Source: Liolophura sinensis (taxonomy: Eukaryota; Mollusca; Polyplacophora; Chitonida; Chitonidae). Taken from it: a DNA stretch of 64,000 bases. The stretch is taken from positions 25,839,385-25,903,384 of the forward strand of contig NC_088295.1 in assembly GCF_032854445.1 (NCBI RefSeq), given 5' to 3'. The notes under the pieces are model-generated. The model was given only the letters and a program-made list of their open reading frames with translations, ran no database searches and was not told where the DNA came from. Below, piece after piece: positions 51,525 to 64,000 of the stretch. Every line of letters begins with the position of its first letter. Position 1 is the first letter of the stretch. The position numbers and the translations under genes are program-made.

Positions 51525-54229
51525 CTGAAAGACAACAGTCAAATTACAGTTTGAAAACACACAAATCAATTCATAACAAAATTTATATAACACTGCACAT
51601 TTGCTAATAAATTACCTTACATATCTACGTACACAAATGTGACTGGTAAAGTATAACAGTCTTGTTCACGTATTGGCACATATGTACTTCATAGAAATAA
51701 TACAATAACCTGTGTTAAGAATAACTAACATTCCCATAATATGCCAAAACCTGGACATGTATCTGTGGTCAAACTTGTTGAGTATTTAGGGTAGGCTGTT
51801 AAAATAATTGGTCTATATCACTCAAGTATGTACATGTAGCCAAACTGCCTTCAAACACTGTCTGCACCAGAGGTTCTCCTATGCAAACAAATTTCTGACA
51901 GATTTCAAAAGTCCAAATTTATCTCCTTTCTTCTTTAAATATTATATTTTATTTAATTTAATTTAATAAAATTTAAAATAATAAGTATTATGCAAAGAGT
52001 AAATGATTACAAACTTTACAAACTAATACCACTACATTTTGTTGGATTCTCAGGGTTTCTTGGCCAATTCAATGGTATTTGTTACCCCCACCCTAAATAC
52101 CATAGTCTATGCTGTAAATAAAGGCTATAAAATAAACCATATGACTACTATCACCTGACCATTAGACACCTAAACAAACGGTCAAAAATCTACACATATA
52201 CTAAATACGATCACAGAACAGTAAACCCCTCGAAGCGAAGCGAAACTTCTCTCCTACAATCAAGTAATAACTCAAATTTTACAAGGCCCATAGTTTTTCT
52301 GAAACTTCCGCACAGACCTGAATTTCTATAAGCTAACTGATCTCTTAAAAAGTTGATAAATGTACATCCTATGATATACATGTATATAATATATTAGAGA
52401 ACACCGATTAAATAGAACGGTAACGACATTCAGATAGTTGACAAATGTCACACGTAACCTATGAAATACCTGAGGTATTGCTCTAACTGTTCATGTAAAT
52501 GGGGATATAGAAGCAACTTTCACAGTCTCTAGCACCACAGCCCTAGCAGAATTACGTTTTATTGAAATCTGCACTTACGTTAATTGCAATACATTACATT
52601 TCCCTTACCTAGAACTACTCAAAATACTGTGCAATCATCACAATAACTAGTAATAAACGTTTACAAGAAACTAATGCAAAACCCTACCTTGATACCATTT
52701 GTAAAAGAGCACGAAAAAAGTTCTGGCGGCAGGAAATGTTTTCAGGAAACCACTTCCTCAACAGTAAAACCTTCAGGATCCACTTACATTCTCTTCAGGA
52801 TTTGTCGGCCATTGGCGTCTGTGTAAAATGTTCTGTCAGTCATCATGTCTGTCTGAATCCGATTCACAACCTCCTTCCCGACTTTGTCGCTGAAATACGG
52901 GAAATTATACCTGTCAACTGCACCGGAGTAAAACAAATGAAATGTCTGTGGCAGTGGTGTTTTTGTTTAAAATTCTCTCGTTGAGCAATGGTAGAGCGTT
53001 CAGTTCTTGTACAACGTCAGTCATGCTAAAGGAAAAGTTGTAAAACTTTGGAAGTTTTGCTGCTTGTATACATATAAAGTGCTGTTCAATATTATTGACT
53101 GAATATTTGTTGAATATGACAAATGCATGAAACTTTGGCACCTCTTTCATTAGAAGTATTTTTCAGGTCCCACTCCGACTACAAATATAATTAATAGAAC
53201 TGCTTGTGAAAACATGGCATATAAAGGAGACTTACTCGATGGGGATGGGTCCAACTGTCCACTCCAGCTCAGCATATTCGGCGTCCTCGTAGAGCCTGAT
53301 CACCTGACTGACCCACGGGCTGAACCTCTGCTCCACCTCCTGTACAAGAGGACCCTGGGGCACAGACAAACGTGATCGGAGATTGAGGTGACTGCGGCAA
53401 TACGGTAAGGTTCGGTTCAAGATGTATCGGTTCACTCAAAAGCATTATTTAACTTCAGAATTAGTAGTTGTTGTATGAACATTTAATGATCGGCTACTTA
53501 ATCCACTCGTTCTAACCGAAATCCCACTTGTAAGCAAATTCAGTGATAGCTATCTTAGTTTAACTCTTATGAAGCTTGGCTTGTTCAAAGGGCTGATTCA
53601 ACACTATCTGAGTAATATCACCCAAATAATGATTTCTTTATACAGTATTTTCTTACTTTTCATTTGTTCTAAAATTTTAATATAAAGGATAAAAACTGGT
53701 ATATTGAAAAAGAAAAACGCTGAATTTATTAATGGATACAAACGTTTAACGACAGTAACAGAAGGCTAGTAACTAGAAAACGTTAACCTGTGCGATCCTG
53801 GTATGTTTCACTGATGTACCACTGTTAAACGTGTGCGGCTCCATTTCGTTGGGTCTGAAGATGTAAGCCCCGGAGGCCTGGAACTCCGGTTTGCTGTTGT
53901 TGCCTATAAATCCCGTGTAGTAGGCGAATTCTTGTTTTAATTCTACCGATACTTGACTGTCAAGGTTTTCCATAGCTGATAGGTGTCCAGCGTCATCAAA
54001 TGTGAGAGAGATATGCTGAAATGTGAGTCCAAATGTAAACCAGGGTAAGCGGCAAATATCATAATGGTAGAATATATTTATTTTCGCCACCATTCAAAAG
54101 TTCTAACAGCATACAGGTATAAAATGGCCCGTGTTGGAACACTTATAGCACTTCATTATCACCGCAAACCGGGTAGCTTTTAGTTATTGATCTACTAGTA
54201 TCTTAATGTTGCAGATAATAAGTACCGTT

Positions 54230-54476
54230 ACGTTTATTTATTTATTTGATTTATGCCGTTCTCAAGAATATTTCACTTATACGACGGCGGCCAGCATTAT
54301 AGTGGGTGGAAGAGTCCGGGGGAAACGATCCACCCTCCGCAGGTTGCTGGCAGGCCTTTCACGTATGGCCGGAGAAGAAGCCAGCATGAGCTGGACTTGA
54401 ACTCACGCATTGGTGTGGTGCTCCTGGGTCATTGCGCCGCGCTGTCAATCTAACCAGCTAAGCCACGGAGCGCCCA
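54230..54476 (-). mobile_element. V-SINE with tRNA head, intron 16 of copy B
   Basis: Duplicate of the intron 16 element in copy A with a few substitutions; inserted before the 15-kb duplication. Confidence 0.85.
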
Positions 54477-57389
54477 GAGCGGTTATGTGTACCATGACAG
54501 AATCAGTCATCGACTATATCCGTATCGAAAAATTGCTAATATGAATTAGGGCACCCTAGAAAAAATTGGTTTAGTGTTAGCCAATTAGTATAAAGGTGTC
54601 TAAAGAAAATGTTTAATATATTTTTGTATTTTTACGATCATAATTACGTTCATGCTTTCCTTGTTATAACAAATAGTTATGGAAACCGTAATACCTTGTT
54701 CTTTAGAACTGTATCGGCACCTGTGATGTCCAGCTCGCGGAATTCACTTAGATTCTGGTCGGGAACATCTGACAAATATAGTGTCTACTTAGTGTATCAG
54801 TTCTTACTGGTTTTGAATTGTCTGTGTGTTTGTTTTAGAAAGCAACGGTCAATTACTGAAAGAATATTTAAGTACTGAAGAATAATGTAACTGAGGTGAC
54901 GTATTCCAAACACGCTTCTCTTCAGTTTAAAACGAGGTGAGGAACGATTTATGAGAATAAGCAAATGATTATTTTTGTACATGTAACACATAAAAAGTCT
55001 GCGGCTTTCATATAGACCATGTACATAAATCTACTGTTCCTCCTCAGCACTTACCGCCAGTCATCTGAACAAAGTACGAGGCAAATCCTAATGCCGGTAT
55101 CGTAACGCTGAATACCAGCTCAAGGGTGGCCTTACTCTTCCGTTCTGGAATGGACATGGTCCTGGCGCTGACTGGCAGTAGCTGACAGAGAACAGCAAAT
55201 CACGACAACAGCGCGTTAACATTCCCATTTTCACCGAAAAACTCAGTGTTATACTATAAACAGTTATTATAAAAACATTAAATCAGGGAGATGTATTAAT
55301 TTCATTTATTCTGTTTGTTAACTTTGAATATTAAATACCATATTTTTAAGTATCCATACATTACCTGTGTGGCTACAGACATTCCGTCTGAATCTGTCAC
55401 ATTATACGTTCCTGCCACCACGGGCAGGCGCACCCAGCGGGTTACATGACGTCCCAGAGGATTGTAAGCCAACATCACAAACTGAAGAGGACAAAGCGCA
55501 AGAACAAAATAACAACCAGCACAGTGATAAGAGCGAGGGTAGCGCGATTTTCTTTGTGTGTGTTTTCTTTTTTCCTTGACATGCGTGTAATTGACGTCTC
55601 TTTCAGTAATATATTTCTCAGATGTCTGCGGTGACTCTTTACAGGAGGCCTGTTCCAATGTCGACATATTTAAAGCGCTGCCTCACTGAAAGCCATTGGA
55701 AGACACCTCATGCCGAAGACACCAGACACTCAGTCACAGAACATGTGATATCCACATTTTTTCGCCCGACAAGATCACCAAGATTGCCGTTTTAAGATCT
55801 TACACTCAACCAATAAAGTTGACCATTCAGATAACATAAAAAATTCTCCTCAGTTTTTATGCTATTACATACTGAAGAACAAATGTATACAATGATATCT
55901 TGTGAGATTTTGTTAAGCGCCTCAGTTGTTACCTGTTTATTATTCTCTGTGACGTCACACATACTGATATTCAAAAGCCCACAGTAGTGCTGATCGAAGG
56001 GTACATCCGTCCCGGACTTACTTATTAACTTCTTGTAAGCGTCATTAATGGTTTTCTGGGAAAACAACCAATCAGATCATATGAACGAAAATAACATTTC
56101 GTTTCAAAAAAGAAACAGTTTGAAACATTCAAATGTGGCTGTCACTTCTTTATATACACACAATTCCAGTATTGTAAAACATTCTATCAACATCAACATT
56201 TCCATAATTAAAGTAGAAGCCTTATTTACACTGCCATAGTCAGATGACACTGGCTGTTCAGTTCAAAAGATGTGTGCTAAGGTTTGGAAAATCTATATAA
56301 GGAGATTTCTACTTACAAGTGTGAAGGAGTTCAAGAATTTCGGAGGAAGGAAGACAGGTAGAATAATGGCTTACCCTACATTCGTTCACTCCGTTTGCCA
56401 ATCTTTCAGCGTAATCATAGGCAACCACCTGCTTCTCAGTTCCTCTAAAATGATAGTAATATGAAACTGTCACATATTTCTTCAAGAAAATATGGAAAAC
56501 ATTCAAAGCTGTTTAGTCATATTTCATTTGATTAACATTAAAATGTACATAAATAGTAAATACAATAAACTTACATACATACAATGAACTTACGAGACTC
56601 CATCATGATGCTGGGCCACGCCCATCGCCTCCTCTGTAAAACGAAAAAACAGCCTGAGCAAGATGACGAATGCCCATAAAACGCCGTCTTTCAAGTTTGT
56701 TTTTCCGGAGGTTTATTTTTATCATTCGCATCACAATACAAATATAAAAACGCATGTCTGCGAGAAAAACTTAAATGAAGACGTATTCTGTGACGTCAAA
56801 AGTAACATATTTCAAGGGGTTTTTGGTAAGTTTCATTCTTGAATCAACTAGTCTTCATTGTAGATCCTATTCCAAACCACTGCAAATCTATACTATAAAC
56901 TTTCAAAAGGTAAGACTTACTGAGAACTTCCACGCTGACAGAACTATGCTGAGAATCGTCAAGTTGTGCCAGGGCATCCATTTGTTTACACACCTAGGTA
57001 ACAGATAAATAAGAAAACAAATTCAAGCTAAGCGACTCGTGAAGATATATTTAATCCACTGAAGTGTCTGTGTTCTTCCAATCATACAGTTGTTGTTTGG
57101 TCGTTGATAAATATCTATGGGAAGTGTATGATTTGAGTTATATGTTCATCTGTGTGATATCTCCAAATCTAATTGTCGTATAAACACACATTCACATACC
57201 ACTCATCAAGCGTAATGGACGTTCCCCATAGAAAATGCATTTTCGAAAACAACGTCAAGCACAAACTATCGTAGTGATAAAGCAGTATATCAGAAAGTAT
57301 AGCAGGGAGTTAAGTCAAGAAATGCAGTCATATCTATTTGTCGATCGGATTTGTCATTCATCGTAGGAAAATCCAACTGTTTGATTTAC

Positions 57390-57660
57390 CTGAAGAAAAC
57401 TGATCTTTCTATTGTACCTGAAGAAAGATGTTAGTCTGTCTGACCTACCTGTAGGAAGTTGGTAGTCTGTCTGACTTACCTGTAGGAAGTTGTTAGTCTG
57501 CCTGACCTACCTGTAGGAAGTTGTTAGTCTGCCTGACCTACCTGTAGGAAGTTGTTGGTCTGTCTGACCTACCTGTAGGAAGTCGTTAGTCCGTTCGACC
57601 TACCTTTAGGAAGTTGTCAGTCTGCCTGACCTACCTGTAGGAAATTGTTAGTTCGTCTGA
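57390..57660. repeat. 31-bp donor minisatellite (copy B)
   Basis: Same array with the same number of units as copy A, differing by a few substitutions, so the array was complete before the 15-kb duplication and has been length-stable since, unlike the 46-bp array. Confidence 0.92.
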
Positions 57661-59218
57661 CGTATCCCTTGAGAGCAGCTCTGCTAGTAAAGTAGCCTGT
57701 CCAGAAGCTATGAGCTCGGTGAGCGTACGGGAAGAAGTCATCACTTTTGGTTGTCCATGTTTTGTTTGCCAGGTTTAGTTGTTTCAGATAACAGGATGGA
57801 GTGGAGTAAAGTAGATTCACTTTGGTATTGTTCAGAGTTTGCTGAATCGAAAATGAGAGAAGAATGAGTCTAATTATTTCACTTGTTACAGCAGTTTAGA
57901 GGGGTTTTGAGTGCGTTGCACAATTTACTGTATTTGAAATAAAAATTCACGCAAAAAATATATTATTTAAGATGCCAGTAAGGGTTATAATCTATTACTT
58001 TAGATGCTGAAGCCAAGACTTTTCCATCGAGATACCATCGTGCCATCTGGAATGAATAGAACTCCTTAGACAAAATGAGTAACTTGGCCATCGTCGAAGT
58101 TCTCGGTCAAATACAAGATGCTTCGTGATAAAGCGAAAATATATTACAGACAATCTTACCGCATGTGCACATGTGACTAAATATCATCCCCTACCTTACA
58201 GACAGGCGGATTGGGTCAGCTTTGCGACCTCAAAATAAAGTTAAGAGTATTTGGGGCATTTGAATTTACTGGGTAAGAACACGGTTGTCTAGGTCAAAAA
58301 CAACTCAAAGATTTTGGACACGTCTTGGCTAGATTTTGCGGTTTAGGGTTGATTATGGTTATTTTTGTTCTTTCCTGGCACTTTAGAAGCTGACATCGAA
58401 ACGGAAAGATATACTTTCCGTTTGTCTCACCTGTTGGTTGACATATTTGATAATCTTGTCCAGGTTCTTGTACCAGGTCAAAGCGTCCGTGTACTGGAAA
58501 TCACTGCCCATCGTCATAATCAGATGATCGGTAGCGTAATGCTTGGCCTGCAAATATTCATGATCCTATGTACATATCAAAAAGAGAAGTGTTGAAAACT
58601 TGAAAAAGTCTGTTATATGGACGGGACTTTTGGGGCAGAGAAAACAAGTCAAAATAATTATAAATGAAAAAAAAAATGATTCTCAGAAGTATCATCAGGT
58701 TGTTAAGGCACTTTTATTGTAGATATCTTAAATGTGGAAAACTTCTTGTAAAATTACTTTCAGACGTAGTTCATATCAGAGCTGTGTCATACCTGATCAG
58801 CCACGTCTTTGAGGAATTGGTTAACTTTCTGCGGAACATTGTAGTCATGTAGAGACTCGTCATCCTGAAAGATTCAGAAATTAAATTATTAAACACATGA
58901 CATAATGTGCTACAGAGTTCTGAATAAAGATAATTCTTTTTTCTTGAAAAAGTAAATCTTAAAAACGGGAATAAAGAATGATTTTGATATGAGTGGTGAT
59001 GAAGACTTCATACCATAACGGGGTCGCTACAGTCGTACGCAAAGCAGATGCCAGGTGGGGGTCCATAGCCATCATACAAAGCTCCCGTGAATAGAGAAGA
59101 AGAAATTCCTGTGGAAAATGCAGCAGTTCATAAATTCAATGAAGGAGTAATTAACCTTTCATCATTTTTCGGATTTCTCATAAGTATAACATTTACCAAA
59201 CATTTTGTTTTTCGAGAC

Positions 59219-59420
59219 AGCGGAACTTGGCCCAGTGGTGAGACGCTCGGCTCCAAACACGGGGCAAAACAAAGAGTGGGTTCAACCCCGATCTTGGGCA
59301 GGGAAATTCTGTTTCCATGTTATCAGTGTATTATGACCATAAGCGGCCAATATTGTGAGGGCTGAAGACCACTTGAACAAAATCTGTATAACCAGCGAAG
59401 TAAGTATGGGGTAAAACAAA
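59219..59420 (+). mobile_element. Second tRNA-derived SINE, intron 5 of copy B
   Basis: Duplicate of the copy A element with small indels near its 3' end. Confidence 0.7.
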
Positions 59421-59757
59421 TATATGAAAAAAAGACCAAGATCTATATTTCAACACACACACAAAAAATAACTAATAATTTTAAAAAGTCAAATATTTCA
59501 AAAGGTTTACAGCAACATCAGGTTTACATCCGGTTTATCATTAAAGAGGAGTAATACCTTAATCCTGTGTAAAATTTAGTGTCGAAGATAATACGCTTTC
59601 TTGCTGTCTAGATAAGTATTTAAGTTCAGTACATGTGATGTTTTGCTGGAAACTGTCGAAACTTGCCTAAGTCATCGCTCCCTTCCCAAACCATTTCCAT
59701 TGTCGACGCGTTGACTCGGTAATCTTTATCCTGGTAGTCAAGGCGGCCGAAAAATAA

Positions 59758-61222
59758 ACCGTCATATCCCATCTGTAACAGACATGAGTCTACATTAAAA
59801 CACACCGTCCTATCTCACTTGTAACAGACATGAGTCTACATTAAAACACACCGCCTTATCCCATCTGTAACAGACATCAGTCTACATTAAAACACACCGC
59901 CATATCCCATCTGTAACAGACATCAGTCTACATTAAAACACACCGTCATATCCCATGTGTAACAGACATCAGTCGACATTAAAACACACCGTCATATCTC
60001 ATCTGTAATAGACATGAGTCTACATCAAAACACACACATTTCTCATCTATAATAGACATGAGTCCACATTAAAACACACCGTCATATCTCATCTGTAATA
60101 GACATGAGTCTACATTAAAACACACCGCCTTATCCCATCTGTAACAGACATCAGTCTACATTAAAACACACCGCCATATCCCATCTGTAACAGACATCAG
60201 TCTACATTAAAACACACCGTCATATCCCATGTGTAACAGACATCAGTCGACATTAAAACACACCGTCATATCTCATCTGTAATAGACATGAGTCTACATC
60301 AAAACACACACATTTCTCATCTATAATAGACATGAGTCCACATTAAAACACACCGTCATATCTCATCTGTAATAGACATGAGTCTACATTAAACCACACC
60401 GCCATACCTCATCTGTAATAGACATGAGTCTACATTAAAACACAGTCATGTCATCTGTAACAGGCATCAGTCTGCATTAAAACACACCGTCATATCTCAT
60501 CTGAAACGGACATCAGTTAACATTAAAACACACCGCCATATCCCCTCTGTAACAGACATTAGTCTACATTTAAACACACCGTCACATCCCATCTGTAACA
60601 GACATTAGTCTACATTTAAACACACCGTCACATCCCATCTGTAACAGACATTAGTCTACATTTAAACACACCACCATTTCTCCTCTATAATAGACATGAG
60701 TCCACATTAAAACACAGTGGCATATCTCATCTGCAACTGACATCAGTTAACATTAAATCACACCGCCATATGCCATCTGTCATAGACATTAGTATACTTA
60801 AAACACACCGTCATATCTAATCTATAATAGGCATCGGTCTACATTAAAACCCACCATCTTACCTCATCTGTAACAGACATGAGTCCACATTAAAATACAC
60901 CGTCATATCTCATCTGTAACAGGCAGCAGTCTACATTAAAACACACTATCGTATCTAATCTGTAACAGATATGAGATAAAATTAAAACACACCGTCATAT
61001 CTCATATGTAACAGATATCAGCCTACATTAAAACACACCGTCATACCTCATCTGTAACAGACATAAGTTAACACTAAAACACACCGTCATATCTCATATG
61101 TAATAGACATGAGTCCACATTAAAACACACCGTCATACCTCATCTCTAATAGACATGAATCTGCATTAACACACCATCATATCTCATCTGCAATAGACAT
61201 GACTCTACGTTAAAACGCATTA
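59758..61222. repeat. 46-bp acceptor minisatellite (copy B)
   Basis: Same array as in copy A, expanded to about 32 units. It includes a higher-order duplication of six units (period about 274 bp, from about 59,853) that copy A lacks, and only three of the near-identical TTAGTCTACATTTAAACAC-type units instead of five. Confidence 0.95.
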
Positions 61223-62705
61223 TCTACTCAGAACCCCATGGGCTTTCCGCACAGCGTTACAAAAAAATTGTTGAAGAGCTCACCTGAGCAAAGAGAGAGG
61301 CTTGTTCTCGAGAGTGGCCAAAAGGGTCAATCTGCCAGGCCACCCTGGGTCGAGCACACTCCCCAAACGTCTCCCGGAGAAAGCGGAAGCCCAAGGTGTG
61401 CTGGTCAATGATGGCGTTATAGTGAGTGGACGCCTCATCATTCATCGACCAAGCTCCCAGAATAAACTCCAATCGACCTGAAAACAAGTCAGTAAACGTT
61501 AAGCTTTCACGGGCACAATGGATTCATCTATTATACAGGTTCCACATTTCACCTGAACACCATGGTGCGAAATATGTGTTTCAGTATGCAACGACCATTG
61601 ATCGACCATTTCTAGCTTGTTAATTTCCAGAATTTTCTATTTGTCAGCCAGAAAATGCAATAAACAGTTTGAAAAAACAGAAATCAATCAAAATGATGAA
61701 GTTTTTCACCAACTGGAATTACCTATCCTGATGACCCAGAATGCTCGGTATGTATATATGCTACGGGTTATACGTCGTTCTTTACAAAAAAATTTAGTCA
61801 TACGACCATGAGGAGTCATTAGGTGTACTTATACAGTGTCTTCAAGTGACAGGCTGAGTCCATGCCGGCGAAGCGCTGCCGCCACTGAAGTATCATGCCG
61901 AAGACACCAGATATGACACCCCGCCCGGTCACATAATACTGACACCGGGCCAGCCAGTGCTGTTTCCTTGGTCTAACCGCTCAGTGTTGAACACGAAATA
62001 AACATATATAAAACACAAAATATCATATTTAAAGTTGCTGGTACGGTTTTGTATGCTTGGTAATCCAATTGTTAACATTACCATAACCATAGGAAATTAC
62101 ATTTGACAACATAATACAATTGAATACTTCTTTGACAGCAAAGCTTCTTGTTGCTTAAGTACGTACACTGCATTCACTACCAGAACTATTTCACAAAGCG
62201 GGTACAGCAAGCTCACCTTGATTGACCAGACCTTTCACGATGTGTCTTATGGTATCGTCCTGTTCATCCCACCATCGTTTAAAGAAGGCAATCTCCACAT
62301 AGATAAACCTCCTGGTCGGGTCCATTTGTATTTGAGGAATGACCGTATCCAGAATATATTGTACACCTGCATTTGTAGAGATAAATGAACGATTTAAGGT
62401 ATTTAATTCTAAAAATTATTGGGTGTCAGACTATAGCTGTCTGCATTATTCTGTCACCATAAGGACAAAGTTCTCTAATCATCTAGAGCCAAGAAAACAT
62501 TTTATGTCAAATATTGAATTAAATTCGCTTCAGGTTATATCCATATTATTGATGGAGTATATCCGGTTAATTTCTTCCATTTTTCAGTGCCGATGGTCGT
62601 TTAACGAAAGCAAGCTATACAAGGTAAAAAAAAAAGAAAGAAATGTATTTGTTTTCGATCTCCGCTATTGACAGGGTAAAAGTAAAACCATTTTCACCCG
62701 TCTCG

Positions 62706-62904
62706 AGCCGCACAATGACATAGGAGCCCCCAGACCAGCTCAGTCTGGCTTCCCCTCTGGCCCTACTTGAGAAGGTCTGTCAAAAACCTGCGGATGGTCG
62801 TGAGCTTCCTGCCCAGTTTCCTCCTACTATAATGCTCGCCGCCGTCGTATATGTGAACTATTCTTGGGTACAGCGGAAAACACCAATCAAACAAATAAAT
62901 AAAC
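62706..62904 (+). mobile_element. V-SINE abutting exon 2 of copy B
   Basis: Same insertion as in copy A, at the same distance from exon 2, with a few substitutions. Confidence 0.85.
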
Positions 62905-63961
62905 AGATAAAATCAGTGTTGAACGGTATTATATTTACGCTGGTAGTAGTATTGGTCCACGGTCATGATCCAGCCGACGTCATCATGAGTGTGAGGGACA
63001 ACATGGACGTTGATCATCCCTTCTTTCACTGGATTACAGCTCTGAGAACAATATAATGAAGAAACAGATACACCGAGGAAACATTTTGAGCAACAAAGAG
63101 AAAGCGTATAAGAAATCTTTATCATAGTTTTACGCAATGTTCAAGGCATTCTTCAAGGTGCATGTAGGAGCTGACTTTCCTGTTCTGAAAACAACCACCT
63201 TCGACAACTGATGGAGACAATACAGCGATTAATGGTGTGCTGCCACTCAGTGCTGTCTTGATTATGCTTTAATTGGAAATCCTACACATATTCGCTTGAA
63301 ACAGAAGATGTATTTAGAGCACACGTGTGCCATGAAGAGATAATTTTAATACACCGTAACTCGTGTACTCGGATCCTTCGTTTCTAAACAACCATGGCAT
63401 AATACCATTCCCAAAGCTTTCGTGGTTATTCTTATCGCTCTCATCCATGTTCTACAAATCATTAGAATTCAGGCGTCAGACTGAGCACTTAGTGAAACAA
63501 CTTCTGTAGTTCCACACAAGCACGTACACTTTGATAAGCTGGTGTTGGTTACGGAAGGTGTGAGCTACATGATCACGCCTTTACCTGTCTACAGAGTAAG
63601 TTGGCCTAAACTACTAACCTCATAACCACACGTGTCATCATCAGGAACTGACTCTCTTTGATCTGACGAGAACACAAGGGTTTTCCCCATCACCCCGAAT
63701 TGAGAAGCGATGAGACCAACCAAGACGAACATCAAGGTCTCCATGTTACTGGAGGTAGGCAAGAAGAAACTATCGTTCCTCTTTCTCTTCTCTGCCTGTC
63801 TCGTGAGGTGGTAATACGACACCACATGATTTCCGAATATTGATGAATATTCATTAACTGGTAAATACAGTACTTTAGCCCCGTATCAGTTATCAGTGGA
63901 GAACAACAATACCTAGCTATGTCAAAGGCCAAGGACGGAGATAGGACCGGCGTGCCAGGTC

Positions 63962-64000
63962 GACTTATTTATTTCTTTATTTATTTATTTGATTGGTATT
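63962..64000 (-). mobile_element. V-SINE upstream of copy B, cut by window end
   Basis: Only the TTTATTTATTTGATTGGTAT end is inside the window; equivalent to the element at 48,635. Confidence 0.7.

Larger units (their letters stand above)
37063..52102. repeat. Tandem duplication unit 1 (about 15 kb)
   Basis: Matches 52103 to the window end almost base for base, offset 15,040 at the left and about 15,330 at the right. The offset changes through small indels (a 20-bp difference near 39,560) and through the exon 5 minisatellite. From about 37,080 to 38,700 I count about five substitutions, roughly 0.3%. The unit holds exons 20 (part) to 1 of copy A, 3.4 kb of intergenic DNA, and the end of the third paralogue. 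Confidence 0.9.
52093..63744 (-). pseudogene. MAN2B1: Lysosomal alpha-mannosidase copy B, exons 1-19, 3'-truncated
   Basis: Exons: 63619-63744, 62939-63041, 62217-62366, 61284-61477, 59667-59772, 59014-59108, 58793-58864, 58431-58547, 57635-57841, 56921-56993, 56594-56633, 56375-56444, 55933-56055, 55365-55481, 55055-55181, 54695-54768, 53788-54015, 53236-53354, 52788-52889, then a 9-nt stub of exon 20 at 52103-52111. Same splice sites and phases as copy A; exon 5 is intact. All zinc-site motifs are present. Reading through the stub gives five residues, IDYGI, and TAG at 52093, so about 753 of 1,012 residues, lacking the C-terminal beta domain. Splicing exon 19 (phase 2) to the neighbouring exon at 51524 (phase 0) would be out of frame. 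Probably non-functional unless the assembly is wrong; a shortened but expressed protein cannot be excluded. Confidence 0.85.
52103..64000. repeat. Tandem duplication unit 2, runs off the window
   Basis: Second copy, beginning in the 5' end of exon 20 (on the minus strand) with no spacer after unit 1. The base before the junction differs from copy A (A instead of G at 52102), and beyond that there is no similarity. It still matches copy A at 64000, inside the SINE that starts near 48,635 in unit 1. Confidence 0.9.

Noticed and set aside
59640-59666. 5-bp deletion in copy B after exon 5, first taken as a frameshift
   Set aside because: With the GC donor at 59667 the deletion lies in the intron, so the exon is intact.

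Overview
The window looks like nuclear DNA of a lophotrochozoan animal, most likely a mollusc. It is AT-rich, genes have many short exons, and the dispersed elements include at least nine traces of a tRNA-headed SINE whose core resembles the V-domain of V-SINEs (RUDI-like elements are known from molluscs). The species cannot be named from the sequence. There is no sign of bacterial, viral or organellar DNA.

Positions 1-32,600 hold no gene I can support. I see dispersed repeats (an unclassified ~400-bp family R1, a second family R2, a third family R3, V-SINE copies), one MITE-like element with 33-bp terminal inverted repeats, a perfect 21-bp-arm hairpin, a 47-bp minisatellite, and a short array of units carrying a tRNA T-arm/box-B motif.

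Positions 32,606-48,414 (minus strand) hold a complete 26-exon lysosomal alpha-mannosidase gene (GH38, MAN2B1-like), here copy A. Exon phases join throughout and give about 1,012 residues, except for one extra base in exon 5. Positions 52,093-63,744 (minus strand) hold copy B, a near-identical duplicate of exons 1-19 that stops 9 nt into exon 20. Between them, at 51,048-51,524, are the last two exons of a third, clearly diverged paralogue. The simplest reading is a tandem duplication of the unit 37,063-52,102: its left edge cuts exon 20 of copy A and its right edge cuts an intron of the third gene, so copy B is joined to a foreign 3' end. Copies A and B differ by only about 0.3% in a stretch I compared by eye, so a haplotype duplicated by the assembler is a serious alternative.

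The most unusual structure is a pair of minisatellites in the mannosidase gene, each grown from an exon-intron junction. One (46-bp unit, about 25 copies in A and 32 in B) repeats the acceptor of exon 5 with the first 15 coding bases. The other (31-bp unit, about 8 extra copies) repeats the end of exon 9 with its donor. A V-SINE tail also abuts exon 2 exactly where homology to other mannosidases breaks off, next to the active-site motif. Two introns appear to be GC-AG.
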